Shown piece after piece: positions 1-8,346 of a stretch of 15,418 nt of DNA. The translations under genes were made by a program, and so were the position numbers. The notes under the pieces are model-generated. The model was given only the letters and a program-made list of their open reading frames with translations, was not told the origin of the DNA and ran no database searches. Positions within the stretch are counted from its first letter, which is position 1; the number at the start of each line of letters is the position of its first letter. This stretch comes from Pseudomonas sp. UBA5782 (GTDB lineage Bacteria; Pseudomonadota; Gammaproteobacteria; Pseudomonadales; Pseudomonadaceae), in assembly GCA_002418465.1 (NCBI GenBank), contig DIEE01000123.1:1-15418 (forward strand), read 5' to 3'.

Positions 1-503
1 TCGCCAGCCTCGGCGCGGCGAGCGAGGCGGTGGCCGACTGGCCGCTGCGCGCGCAGGGTTTCGCGCTGTTCAAGGCCGGCGTGCTGCGCACCTGCCAGGA
101 CGGCCGGCGGGCGATGAAGGCGGTGCAGCAGAAACGCAGCGACGAGCTGCTCCATGAGTGGCGCAAGCGGGTTAAGGATCACTGGTATCAGACGCGCCTG
201 CTGCGCGATGCCTGGCCGCAGCTGTTCAAGGCCCGGCAGAAAAGCCTGGAAACCCTCGCCGGCCATCTGGGCGACGATCACGACCTCGCCGTGCTGCACC
301 TGCTGATCGACGAGCAGCCGGCGCTGTTCGGCGCGCTGAACACGCGCAAGGCGATCGCTGCCGCCATCGACGCGCGCCGCCAGCAGCTGTTCGACGCGGC
401 CCTGGAGCTGGGCGCGCGACTCTACGCGGAGAAGCCCGAGGGCCTCGCGGAGCTGTGGTCGGACTACTGGAAAATCGCTGCCAGGGTGCCCAAGGCCGTT
501 TAG
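1..503 (+). CDS. CHAD-domain protein, 3' end (5' part outside window)
   Basis: The reading frame is open from the first base (first full codon at 3) to TAG at 501-503, so this is the C-terminal ~166 residues of a longer protein. The segment around bases 141-290 has the conserved CHAD pattern: a His-Glu-x-Arg-Lys-Arg-Val-Lys helix (HEWRKRVK), then a basic linker, then LGDDHDLAVL. CHAD domains are all-alpha, carry conserved histidines and basic residues, and are known to bind polyphosphate or sit beside CYTH/inorganic triphosphatase domains. Whether a CYTH domain precedes it cannot be seen. A GTG at 30 could be misread as the start, but coding continues upstream of it with no ribosome site, so I treat it as internal. 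The family call is firm; the cellular role is inferred from the family only. Confidence 0.85.
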   Translation, partial: ASLGAASEAVADWPLRAQGFALFKAGVLRTCQDGRRAMKAVQQKRSDELLHEWRKRVKDHWYQTRLLRDAWPQLFKARQKSLETLAGHLGDDHDLAVLHLLIDEQPALFGALNTRKAIAAAIDARRQQLFDAALELGARLYAEKPEGLAELWSDYWKIAARVPKAV

Positions 504-589
504 ATCGGGCCTCATCGCCGCGACCCATCGGGGCGCTCGATCCTTTCCATCGGCAAAAGGTGGTGGATTACTGGCACATCGCTGCCTAG
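453..589 (+). repeat. Imperfect direct repeat of the CHAD gene 3' end
   Basis: Bases 462-482, the near-terminal codons of the CHAD gene (Asp-Tyr-Trp-Lys-Ile-Ala-Ala), match bases 566-586 downstream at 18 of 21 positions. The similarity extends upstream through GTGGT with a one-base gap. The second copy reads Asp-Tyr-Trp-His-Ile-Ala-Ala followed directly by TAG at 587-589, but in a different frame from the CHAD gene. It looks like a decayed partial duplication of the gene end. Chance similarity is possible for so short a match. Confidence 0.5.
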
Positions 590-624
590 CATGCGGTCTT
601 TCCCCAGCCTGTTCCGGAGTCCAC

Positions 625-1227
625 ATGCATATCGAAGAAGCCATCAGCAGCCGTCGCGCGGTCAAGGGTTACGATCCGGCATTCGTCCTCAGCGCGGAGG
701 AAAAGAACGACCTGCTGCGCCTCGCGCTGTTCGCGCCGTCGGCGTTCAACCTGCAGCACGTGCGCCTGGTGGAAGTCAGCGACGTCGCCCTGCGCGCGCA
801 GATCCGCGAGGCTGGCTGGGGCCAGGCACAGATGACCGATGCCTCGATGCTGGTGGTGGTCTGCGCCCAGGTCGACAGCTGGGAGAAGAACGTCAAGCGC
901 GTCTGGGAGGGCGCACCGCACGAGGTGCAGGACTACATGGCCGGCGCCATCGACGCCTACTACCGCGACAAGCCGCAGGTGCAGCGCGACGAAACCATGC
1001 GCAGCTGCGGGCTGATGGCGCAGACCCTGATGCTCGCCGCGCGCGGCAAGGGCCTCGACTCCTGCCCGATGGACGGCTTCGACTTCGATGCCGTGGCAGA
1101 GCTGATCCGCCTGCCGGCCAACCACGTGATCGGCCTGATGGTCGCCATCGGCAAACAGACCATCGAACCCAAGCCGCGCATCGGCAAGCTGCCGTTCGAT
1201 GAGGTGGTGCTGCGCAACCACTTCTGA
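625..1227 (+). CDS. Nitroreductase family protein (FMN-dependent, NAD(P)H)
   Basis: A 200-residue protein, the usual length for single-domain nitroreductases, which use FMN and NAD(P)H for two-electron reduction of nitro compounds, quinones or enones in the cytoplasm. Visible family marks are the N-terminal Ser-Arg-Arg at residues 9-11 (FMN phosphate contact), the APSAFNLQ block at 38-45 (usual form APSxxNxQ), the GLDSCPMDGF block at 142-151, and a C-terminal Arg-x-x-x-Leu-Pro-x-Asp-Glu-Val-Val segment. The start is supported by GGAG at 616-619, five bases before the ATG. It is a single-gene unit: about 120 bp separate it from the CHAD gene and an intrinsic terminator lies 15 bp after the stop. 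The true substrate cannot be told from sequence; some relatives act on physiological quinones rather than nitro compounds. Confidence 0.9.
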   Translation: MHIEEAISSRRAVKGYDPAFVLSAEEKNDLLRLALFAPSAFNLQHVRLVEVSDVALRAQIREAGWGQAQMTDASMLVVVCAQVDSWEKNVKRVWEGAPHEVQDYMAGAIDAYYRDKPQVQRDETMRSCGLMAQTLMLAARGKGLDSCPMDGFDFDAVAELIRLPANHVIGLMVAIGKQTIEPKPRIGKLPFDEVVLRNHF

Positions 1228-1242
1228 ACGCTCTGCAATGCC

Positions 1243-1271
1243 AAAAGGCGCGCCCCTCGGCGCGCCTTTTT
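1243..1271 (+). terminator. Rho-independent terminator after the nitroreductase gene
   Basis: A perfect 12-bp stem (AAAAGGCGCGCC, 1243-1254, pairing with 1259-1270) closes a CCTC loop and ends in a run of five T. It begins 15 bases after the nitroreductase stop. The A-run on the 5' arm mirrors the T-run, so it could also work on the opposite strand. Confidence 0.92.
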
Positions 1272-1408
1272 CGTTGATGGCGCCAATCCGTCCGATTGCG
1301 GCGCTCATCCCTTCTTACGATTTCTCCGCGGGCGGAGCATGATCGAGATGAACCTCGACGCTCCCGCGAGCCTCGAAAAGAGAAGTACACAAGAAACGAG
1401 GAAATTTC

Positions 1409-1834
1409 ATGCAGGTTCAAGTGAACAGCAATCAGATCGTAGCGAGTGCTTCCGTCCAGGACTGGGTCAGTGCCGCCGTAGGCGGGCGACTGGACCGGTT
1501 CGAAGATTTCCTCACCCGCGTCGAAGTCCACCTCAGCGATGAGAACGCCAAGAAGGCCGGCTCCGACGACAAACGCTGCCAGATCGAAGTCCGTCCGAAA
1601 GGCCACCAGCCGCTCTCGGTCACCCACAAATCCGAATCCATGAACCAGGCGGTGGATGGCGCCGCGGAGAAGATGCGCCACGCGCTCGAACACCTGATGG
1701 GCCGCCTCGACGCCAAGTCGGTATCCAGCGGCCATCTCGCCGACCCGCTGCTCGGCGAAGAGCCGGAGCAGGTCACCGATGCACTGTTGCAGGAGGAGTT
1801 TCTGGCCAAGCAGGAGGCGCTGGGCAAGGACTGA
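1409..1834 (+). CDS. HPF/RaiA-family ribosome-associated protein
   Basis: A 141-residue protein of the ribosome hibernation factor/sigma-54 modulation family, whose members bind the 30S subunit in the mRNA/tRNA channel during stress or stationary phase. Residues 37-46 (RVEVHLSDEN), the DKRCQIEVRPKG strand at 54-65 and the helix with AVDGAAEKMRHAL at 81-93 follow the beta-alpha-beta-beta-beta-alpha pattern of the family. It lacks the C-terminal dimerisation domain of long HPF. Its tail (about 105-141) is acidic and shows no recognised domain. GAGGAAA at 1398-1404 sets the ATG. It is probably not the main rpoN-linked hpf, because none of the rpoN neighbourhood is present; more likely a second, stress-type paralogue. 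An inverted repeat (CTCCGC-GG-GCGGAG, 1324-1337) lies in its upstream region. Confidence 0.85.
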   Translation: MQVQVNSNQIVASASVQDWVSAAVGGRLDRFEDFLTRVEVHLSDENAKKAGSDDKRCQIEVRPKGHQPLSVTHKSESMNQAVDGAAEKMRHALEHLMGRLDAKSVSSGHLADPLLGEEPEQVTDALLQEEFLAKQEALGKD

Positions 1835-1914
1835 TGCGCTGAGGGTTCAAGCCCGGTAGCGCCAGCATGCGCCCGACACCCGCAAGGGGTCGAGCGCTGT
1901 CATTTGGGCTGCCG

Positions 1915-2439
1915 TCAGCGCGCAAGGGCCGGATTGTGCGGCGCGCCAAATGGGGCCTGGCGGTTCTCGGCGATCGCCTTGAGCTGCGCCACTTCGGCGT
2001 CGGCCAGGCGATAGCTGGCGCCATCCTCCAGCTCCACGACGATCCCGGCGAAGCCGGCGCTGACCGCCGACCAGGGGCAGGCGAACGGGTGGATGGCACG
2101 GGCCTGCAGGGTGATCGGCCGAGCGTTCATCGCCACCCCGAGATGCCCGCCGCCGACGGTCAGCGCGCCCAGTTGCAGCTGGCGACCCTGGTCGTAGCGA
2201 AACAGCAGATGGCTGACGACCCGCCGCCGGCCGCCGAAATTGCACAGGTAAAGGGTGAAGCTCGGGCCTGGGGACTGCAGGTTGGCGCTGAGCGGCGCGG
2301 CTGCCTGGCCGTCCTGCGTGGGCAACTGCGTGGTCAGCCGCAGGGTCTGTCCACGACCCCGACGCAGGGCGAAGCGGATCGCCAGCGCGGCCACGATCAA
2401 CACGACGAAAATCCAAAGCGCTATGGACGTCTGGGTCAT
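1915..2439 (-). CDS. Unknown membrane-anchored protein, paralogue 1 of tandem pair
   Basis: I do not recognise this 174-residue protein. It has one hydrophobic helix at about residues 6-24 followed by a basic cluster (RFALRRGRG, 22-30). By the positive-inside rule this suggests the C-terminal domain faces the cytoplasm. The soluble part holds FTLYLCNFG at 61-69, ACPWSAV at 120-126, VELEDG at 135-140, and a C-terminal YRLADAEVAQLKAIA segment. All four blocks recur in the product of the upstream gene at 2687-3196, so the two are diverged tandem duplicates. An AGGAAGG ribosome site lies on the minus strand at about 2446-2452, before the ATG at 2439. Its 3' end converges on the HPF-like gene with an 80-bp gap and no clear terminator. 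It is a real gene judging by duplication, ribosome site and codon use; function unknown. Confidence 0.82.
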   Translation of the reverse strand: MTQTSIALWIFVVLIVAALAIRFALRRGRGQTLRLTTQLPTQDGQAAAPLSANLQSPGPSFTLYLCNFGGRRRVVSHLLFRYDQGRQLQLGALTVGGGHLGVAMNARPITLQARAIHPFACPWSAVSAGFAGIVVELEDGASYRLADAEVAQLKAIAENRQAPFGAPHNPALAR

Positions 2440-2627
2440 CGGAAAAACCTTCCTGAGCGAGCGGTTTCAGCCTGTGGCGGGGTGATTCGGCGCGCAGGAT
2501 ATAGACGACTTTGGCAAATGGCCAGTACGTGGATCAATCCATTCGTCGATGCTGCAGGCGCAGTGACGGGCCCGTCTGGGCAACAGCCGTCGTCGCCTTG
2601 AAGGCTGCACCGTCGGGAAGCGTTTCA

Positions 2628-2681
2628 GGGGTGGCCCGCGGCCGGTCGAATGCCCCGGCCGGCGAGGTTTTACGCCACCCC
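2628..2681. repeat. Nested inverted repeat between the tandem paralogues
   Basis: An outer pair GGGGTGGC (2628-2635) / GCCACCCC (2674-2681) encloses an inner pair CGGCCGG (2639-2645) / CCGGCCG (2655-2661) with a 9-base loop. It starts 5 bp past the stop of the upstream paralogue on the minus strand. It has no T-run on either side, so it is not a canonical intrinsic terminator. It could slow transcription or protect an mRNA 3' end. The rest of the 247-bp gap between the two paralogues shows no gene. Confidence 0.45.
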
Positions 2682-2686
2682 GGGCC

Positions 2687-3196
2687 TCAGCCGATGCTGA
2701 AGCCCTGCGCATGGCGGTGCGGCAGCAGGCGGGCTATCGACTTGATGCGCTGCACTTCGGAGTTGGGCAGGCGCAACACGCTGCCGTCGTCCAGTTCGGC
2801 TTCGAACCCGTCGAAATCCTCGCCGATCGCCGCCCAGGGGCAGTCGATCGGCACGATGGCCAGCATGCGCAGGCGGATCGGTTGCTGCGGATCGATCAGG
2901 TTGGGGATATCGCTCGCCTCGATCCTGATCTCGCCCAGACGCAGGCGGTCATGGCGCTGAGTGCGCAGCATCAGGTCCTGCACGGTTTCCGGCTGCTCGC
3001 CGAAATTGCACAGATAGAGGGTGAAGCCGCTCGGCCCGGCCGCGGAACGGCGGGCGCCATAGGGGGAAACCAGGGGAAAGTTGGTGGTCAGCACCATGGC
3101 GCGCGGATTGAGCGGCACCAGCAGCTGTCTCCACATCACCAGTGCCACGAAGATCAGCAGTGCCCAGGTCGTTAACGCAAGGGGGATGGCGTCCAT
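2687..3196 (-). CDS. Unknown membrane-anchored protein, paralogue 2 of tandem pair
   Basis: A 169-residue protein of unknown function, first gene of the tandem pair in transcription order. A hydrophobic helix spans about residues 4-22, followed by Trp-Arg-Gln and Pro-Arg positions that suggest a cytoplasmic C-terminal domain. The shared blocks are LTTNF at 36-40, FTLYLCNFG at 58-66, IDCPWAAI at 117-124, AELDDGSVLRL at 133-143 and SEVQRIKSIA at 146-155. Each has a counterpart in the gene at 1915-2439. The frame stays open far upstream, to 3718, but that extension crosses the 5' end of the oppositely oriented dehydrogenase gene. I place the start at 3196 because AAGGA (3206-3210, minus strand) stands seven bases before it and the membrane helix follows at once. 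An in-frame ATG 63 bases further upstream is possible but has no such site. Confidence 0.8.
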   Translation of the reverse strand: MDAIPLALTTWALLIFVALVMWRQLLVPLNPRAMVLTTNFPLVSPYGARRSAAGPSGFTLYLCNFGEQPETVQDLMLRTQRHDRLRLGEIRIEASDIPNLIDPQQPIRLRMLAIVPIDCPWAAIGEDFDGFEAELDDGSVLRLPNSEVQRIKSIARLLPHRHAQGFSIG

Positions 3197-3307
3197 AGGG
3201 TGATCCTTACAGCGTGAATCCGGTTTGCCGGCTGGGGGCATCCTTATTGTGTGTTTCATCGCCGGTACCGATAGCGCGCAGCGTAGTACCTGATCGGCGA
3301 AACAGCC

Positions 3308-3329
3308 AGTGCAGAGCGCCCGCTGCACT
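3308..3329. promoter_or_regulatory. Operator-like palindrome upstream of the acyl-CoA operon
   Basis: AGTGCAG (3308-3314) and CTGCACT (3323-3329) are perfect 7-bp inverted arms around an 8-bp spacer. The 22-bp span and symmetry fit a dimeric regulator site. The right arm overlaps one of two direct GCACTTT copies. It does not show the T-N11-A core of LysR-type sites. The binding protein is unknown. Confidence 0.4.
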
Positions 3330-3416
3330 TTCGCGGTGCGACCGGGGCGGCACTTTGGGGCCAGCGGGCGAGGTAACCGGCGGCGTAGGAGGCGACATTC
3401 ATCGGCTAAATACGAC

Positions 3417-3445
3417 TTATCAGACGCGCGGATTTGAAAAATAGT
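3417..3445 (+). promoter_or_regulatory. Possible sigma70 promoter of the acyl-CoA operon
   Basis: TTATCA (3417-3422) and AATAGT (3440-3445) each match the -35 and -10 consensus at four of six bases with the ideal 17-bp spacing, in the only AT-rich patch before the operon. This would give a leader of about 100 bases. It is weak evidence from eye matching. Confidence 0.3.
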
Positions 3446-3551
3446 GCGCTGCTGACCGGCTTCGGCCGCCCCGCCGGCCGCCCGGCCATTCATCCGCCGC
3501 AGCGGTATTCGCGGCGGGCGGGCTGTCCACAGAACGACAAGAGGAGTTTCC

Positions 3552-4783
3552 ATGAGCACGTTCACTCTCCAGCTGGCCGCCGTGATCGGCGCCGGCACCA
3601 TGGGCCGCGGGATCGTCATGAGCCTGGCCAACGCCGGCGTACAGGTGCTCTGGCTGGACAACAACCCGCAGATGCTCGAGCAGGCGCTTGGCGTGGTCGC
3701 CGAGACCAACGCGCACAACGTGCGCCAGGGAAGGATCAGCGAGGCCCAGGCCGCCGAGCGCCTGGCGCGGGTGCGGGCGGTGGACGGTTACGCCGCGCTG
3801 GCGGACGCCGATCTGGTGATCGAGGCGGTGTACGAGAACCTCGAACTCAAGCAGAGCATCTTTCGCGAACTGGACAAGACCCTGAAGCCTGCGGCGATCC
3901 TTGCCAGCAACACCTCGGCGCTGGACATCGACGCCATCGCCGCCGTCACCTCGCGGCCCGAGCAGGTGCTCGGCCTGCACTTCTTCAGCCCGGCGCACAT
4001 CATGAAGCTGCTGGAGATCGTGCGTGGCGCGCGCACTGACAAGGCGGTGCTGCAGGCCGCCGTCGAACTCGGCCAGCGCATGGGCAAGGTCAGCGTGGTG
4101 GCCGGCAACTGCGACGGCTTCATCGGCAACCGCATGCTCGCCACCTACGTGCGTGAGGCGCGGGCGCTGCTGCTCGAAGGCGCCTACCCGCATCAGGTGG
4201 ACGCCGCGCTGCAGGGCTTCGGTTTCGCCATGGGGCCGTTCCGCATGTACGACGTGGTCGGCATCGATCTGGAATGGCGCGCCCGCCAGCTGGCCGGTAA
4301 AGGCCAGGACGTCGCCGAAGTGCAGGTCGACAATCGCCTCTGCGAACGCGGCCGTTTCGGCCAGAAGGCGCGCATGGGCTACTACCGCTACGCCGAGGGC
4401 AGCCGCCAGGCCGAGCACGACCCGGAGGTCGACGCGCTGGTGCTGGAGGTGTCCGAGTCCCTCGGCTACACGCGCCGCGAGATCGGCGCCGAGGAAATCC
4501 TCGAGCGCTGCCTGCTGGCGCTGGTCAACGAGGGCGCGAAGATCCTCGACGAGGGCATCGCCGCCAGCAGCCACGACATCGACCTGGTCTACCTCAACGG
4601 CTACGGCTTCCCGGCCGACAAGGGCGGTCCGATGAACTGGGCCGACGGACAGGGCCTGGCCTCGATCCGCGAACGCCTGGATCACCTGCGCGCACGCTTC
4701 GGCGACCACTGGCAGCCGGCCGCGCTGATCGACCGCCTGGCCGCATCCGGACAACGTCTGAGCGACGTGAAGGAAGGTGACGC

Positions 4784-4787
<4 letters not shown>
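3552..4787 (+). CDS. 3-hydroxyacyl-CoA dehydrogenase (no hydratase domain)
   Basis: A 411-residue NAD-dependent enzyme that oxidises L-3-hydroxyacyl-CoA to 3-ketoacyl-CoA. The Rossmann motif GAGTMG is at 13-18 with the NAD-ribose Asp at 36. Ser122, His143, Glu155 and Asn193 fall at exactly the spacings of the catalytic residues Ser137/His158/Glu170/Asn208 of human short-chain hydroxyacyl-CoA dehydrogenase. Two C-terminal dehydrogenase domains follow (about 186-280 and 310-395, the second with YGFPADKGGPMNWAD), as in FadB/FadJ, but the N-terminal enoyl-CoA hydratase half of those proteins is missing. The start is set by GAGGAG at 3541-3546. It is the first gene of a four-gene operon, and its stop overlaps the next start as ATGA. 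It resembles the first gene of the P. putida PP_2047 cluster (from memory). Chain-length preference is unknown. Confidence 0.93.
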
Positions 4788-6574
<1,787 letters not shown>

Positions 6575-6582
6575 TCCGGCGC

Positions 6583-6606
6583 GCGCCCGGCGTCGCTGCC
6601 GGGCGC
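6583..6606 (+). other. Intra-operon hairpin, acyl-CoA dehydrogenase/alcohol dehydrogenase gap
   Basis: GCGCCCGGC (6583-6591) pairs perfectly with 6598-6606 around a 6-base loop, 8 bases after the acyl-CoA dehydrogenase stop. No T-run follows, so full termination is unlikely. It could set relative mRNA stability or partial read-through within the operon. Confidence 0.5.
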
Positions 6607-6644
6607 TGCGTGCATCCCCCCTGACAAGAAAGAAGGAGCTCCCC

Positions 6645-7808
6645 ATGCAACCCTTCAGCTTCGCCACCACCGCCCAACTGATCTGCGAGAGCGGCGCCTC
6701 GCGCCGGCTCGCCGCCCTCTGCGGCGAACGCGGTGCGCGCTCGGTACTGATCGTCACCGATCCCGGCATCACCCGTTTCAAGCTGCTCGACGGCGCGCTG
6801 CCCGGTTTCGCCGAGGAAGGCATCGGCGTGGCGATCTTCGACCAGGTGCTCGCCGATCCGCCGGAAGCGGTGGTGCTGGAAGCCGTGGAGCGGGCCAGAA
6901 CGTTGCAGGCCGATCTGATTGTCGGCTTCGGCGGCGGCAGCTCGATGGACGTCGCCAAGCTGGTCGCGCTGCTCGCCCATCCGCAGGGCAATCAGGGGCT
7001 GGCCGACATCTACGGCGTTGGCAATGCGCGCGGCCAGCGGCTGCCGCTGATCCAGGTGCCAACCACCGCCGGCACCGGCTCGGAGGTGACCTCGATCTCC
7101 ATCGTCACCACCGGCGAGACTACCAAGATGGGCGTGGTCTCGCCGCTGCTGCTGCCGGACCTGGCGTTGCTCGATGCCGAGCTGACCCTCGACCTGCCGT
7201 CCGCGGTGACCGCCGCCACCGGCATCGACGCCATGGTGCATGCCATCGAGGCCTACACCAGCGCGCACAAGAAGAACCCGCTGTCCGACCTGCTCGCCCG
7301 CGAAGCGCTGCGTTTGCTGGCGGCCAACCTCGGCGAAGCGGTGCACAACGGGCAGAATCGCGAGGCGCGCCAGGCCATGCTGCTCGGCGCCTGCCTGGCC
7401 GGGCAGGCGTTCGCCAACTCGCCGGTGGCCGCGGTGCATGCGCTGGCCTATCCGCTGGGCGGGCATTTCCACATTCCCCACGGGCTGAGCAACGCGCTGG
7501 TGCTGCCGCACGTGCTGCGTTTCAACGCGCCGGCGGCCACCGCGCACTACGCCGAGCTGGCGCCGCTGCTGCTCGGCGAACGGCTGCAGGCCGGCAGTGC
7601 GGAAAGCCTGGTCGAGCAGTTCATCGCCGAACTGGCGGCGCTCAACGCGCGCCACGGACTGCCCAGCCGCCTGCGCGACGCCGACGTCCCCGAGGCGATG
7701 CTCGAACGCCTGGCGGCCGACGCCATGCTGCAGACCCGCCTGCTGGTGAACAACCCGCGCGAAGTCGGCGAAGCCGACGCCCTGGCCATCTACCGGGCCG
7801 CCTACTGA
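6645..7808 (+). CDS. Iron-containing (group III) alcohol dehydrogenase
   Basis: A 387-residue NAD(P)-dependent alcohol dehydrogenase of the FucO/YiaY type, usual length for the family. The nucleotide-binding motif GGGSSMDVAK lies near residues 102-111, followed by TTAGTGSE near 141-148. The metal ligands are visible as Asp195, His199, His265 and His279; their 4- and 14-residue spacings match the Asp/His/His/His set of FucO. AAGGAG at 6633-6638 precedes the ATG by six bases. Third in the operon, 70 bp after the acyl-CoA dehydrogenase, it would interconvert an alcohol or diol-derived hydroxy compound with its aldehyde, feeding the acyl-CoA enzymes beside it. From memory the P. putida counterpart is PP_2049. 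Substrate not determinable here. Confidence 0.95.
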   Translation: MQPFSFATTAQLICESGASRRLAALCGERGARSVLIVTDPGITRFKLLDGALPGFAEEGIGVAIFDQVLADPPEAVVLEAVERARTLQADLIVGFGGGSSMDVAKLVALLAHPQGNQGLADIYGVGNARGQRLPLIQVPTTAGTGSEVTSISIVTTGETTKMGVVSPLLLPDLALLDAELTLDLPSAVTAATGIDAMVHAIEAYTSAHKKNPLSDLLAREALRLLAANLGEAVHNGQNREARQAMLLGACLAGQAFANSPVAAVHALAYPLGGHFHIPHGLSNALVLPHVLRFNAPAATAHYAELAPLLLGERLQAGSAESLVEQFIAELAALNARHGLPSRLRDADVPEAMLERLAADAMLQTRLLVNNPREVGEADALAIYRAAY

Positions 7809-7834
7809 GCCGCCGATACCGACAAGGATTTCCC

Positions 7835-8269
7835 ATGCCGCAGCCGCAACACCTTCGCGCCGACTACCGGCTCTTCCAGCCAGTGACCACGCGCTGGCAT
7901 GACAACGACCTCTACGGCCACGTCAACAACGTCATCTACTACAGCTACTTCGACAGTGCGGTGAACAGCTTCCTGATCGAGCGCGGCGGGCTGGATATCC
8001 ACGACGGCCAGGTGGTGGGTTTCGTGGTCAGTTCCAGTTGCGACTACTTCGCCTCCATCGCCTTCCCCGAGCGCATCGAGGTTGGCCTGCGGGTCGCCCG
8101 CCTGGGCAACAGTTCGGTGCAGTACGAGCTGGCGATCTTCAAGGCCAGCGAGGATGAAGCCTGCGCCGCCGGGCGTTTCGTGCACGTTTTCGTCGATCGC
8201 CAGTCGAACCGCCCGGTGGCGATTCCCGATGCACTGTGCCTGGCGCTGGAGACGCTGCTGGTTGGCTGA
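7835..8269 (+). CDS. Hotdog-fold acyl-CoA thioesterase (4HBT family)
   Basis: A 144-residue single hotdog domain of the 4-hydroxybenzoyl-CoA thioesterase/YbgC group, which hydrolyses acyl-CoA to free acid and CoA. The active-site region TRWHDNDLYGHVNNVIYY starts at residue 19; Asp25 sits at the catalytic acidic position, followed by Gly-His-Val-Asn-Asn. AAGGA at about 7824-7828 sets the start, 26 bp after the alcohol dehydrogenase stop, so it is the fourth operon gene. It may release a dead-end acyl-CoA or recover CoA. The same position in the P. putida cluster is held by a small protein of this kind (from memory). Substrate unknown. Confidence 0.88.
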   Translation: MPQPQHLRADYRLFQPVTTRWHDNDLYGHVNNVIYYSYFDSAVNSFLIERGGLDIHDGQVVGFVVSSSCDYFASIAFPERIEVGLRVARLGNSSVQYELAIFKASEDEACAAGRFVHVFVDRQSNRPVAIPDALCLALETLLVG

Positions 8270-8321
8270 AATGCCTTGTTGCCAAGTCGTGGGGAACGCC
8301 GAGGGGCTCGCCACGTACTAT

Positions 8322-8340
8322 TCTCCGGACCCTTCGGAGA
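8322..8340 (+). promoter_or_regulatory. Hairpin covering the ribosome site of the TerC-like gene
   Basis: TCTCCG (8322-8327) pairs with CGGAGA (8335-8340), extendable by a G-T pair, leaving a 5-base loop. The right arm contains GGAG (8336-8339), the only ribosome site for the ATG at 8347. Folding would hide it, so translation may be controlled by melting, a protein or an upstream structure. I could not fit a known Mn-sensing riboswitch consensus. Confidence 0.45.
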
Positions 8341-8346
8341 GCCTCA

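Larger units (their letters stand above)
3197..3551. other. Divergent intergenic control region (355 bp)
   Basis: There is no convincing gene between the minus-strand paralogue pair and the plus-strand acyl-CoA operon, so this stretch should hold both promoters. It contains a 7-bp dyad (3308-3329), two direct copies of GCACTTT (3325-3331 and 3350-3356), an AT-richer patch at about 3400-3445 with a weak sigma70-like promoter, and a GC-rich leader with self-complementary CCGGCC-type stretches near 3457-3490. Short frames in this region have no ribosome site or recognisable product. Confidence 0.6.

Noticed and set aside
572..586. Sigma54-like TGGCAC...TGCC before the nitroreductase gene
   Set aside because: The GG-to-GC spacing is one base shorter than the required 10, and the match coincides with the repeated CHAD-end sequence, which explains it better.
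2687..3718. Long 343-residue form of the second paralogue
   Set aside because: The extension crosses the 5' part of the oppositely oriented dehydrogenase gene. A good ribosome site and the membrane helix place the start at 3196.
3420..4754. Long antisense frame (444 residues) over the hydroxyacyl-CoA dehydrogenase
   Set aside because: It is a mirror of a strongly coding GC-rich gene, with a His/Ala/Arg-rich composition, no family signature and no ribosome site.
8270..8346. yybP-ykoY Mn riboswitch before the TerC-like gene
   Set aside because: The expected conserved internal loops are not recognisable in these 77 bases, and the stretch is short for that element.
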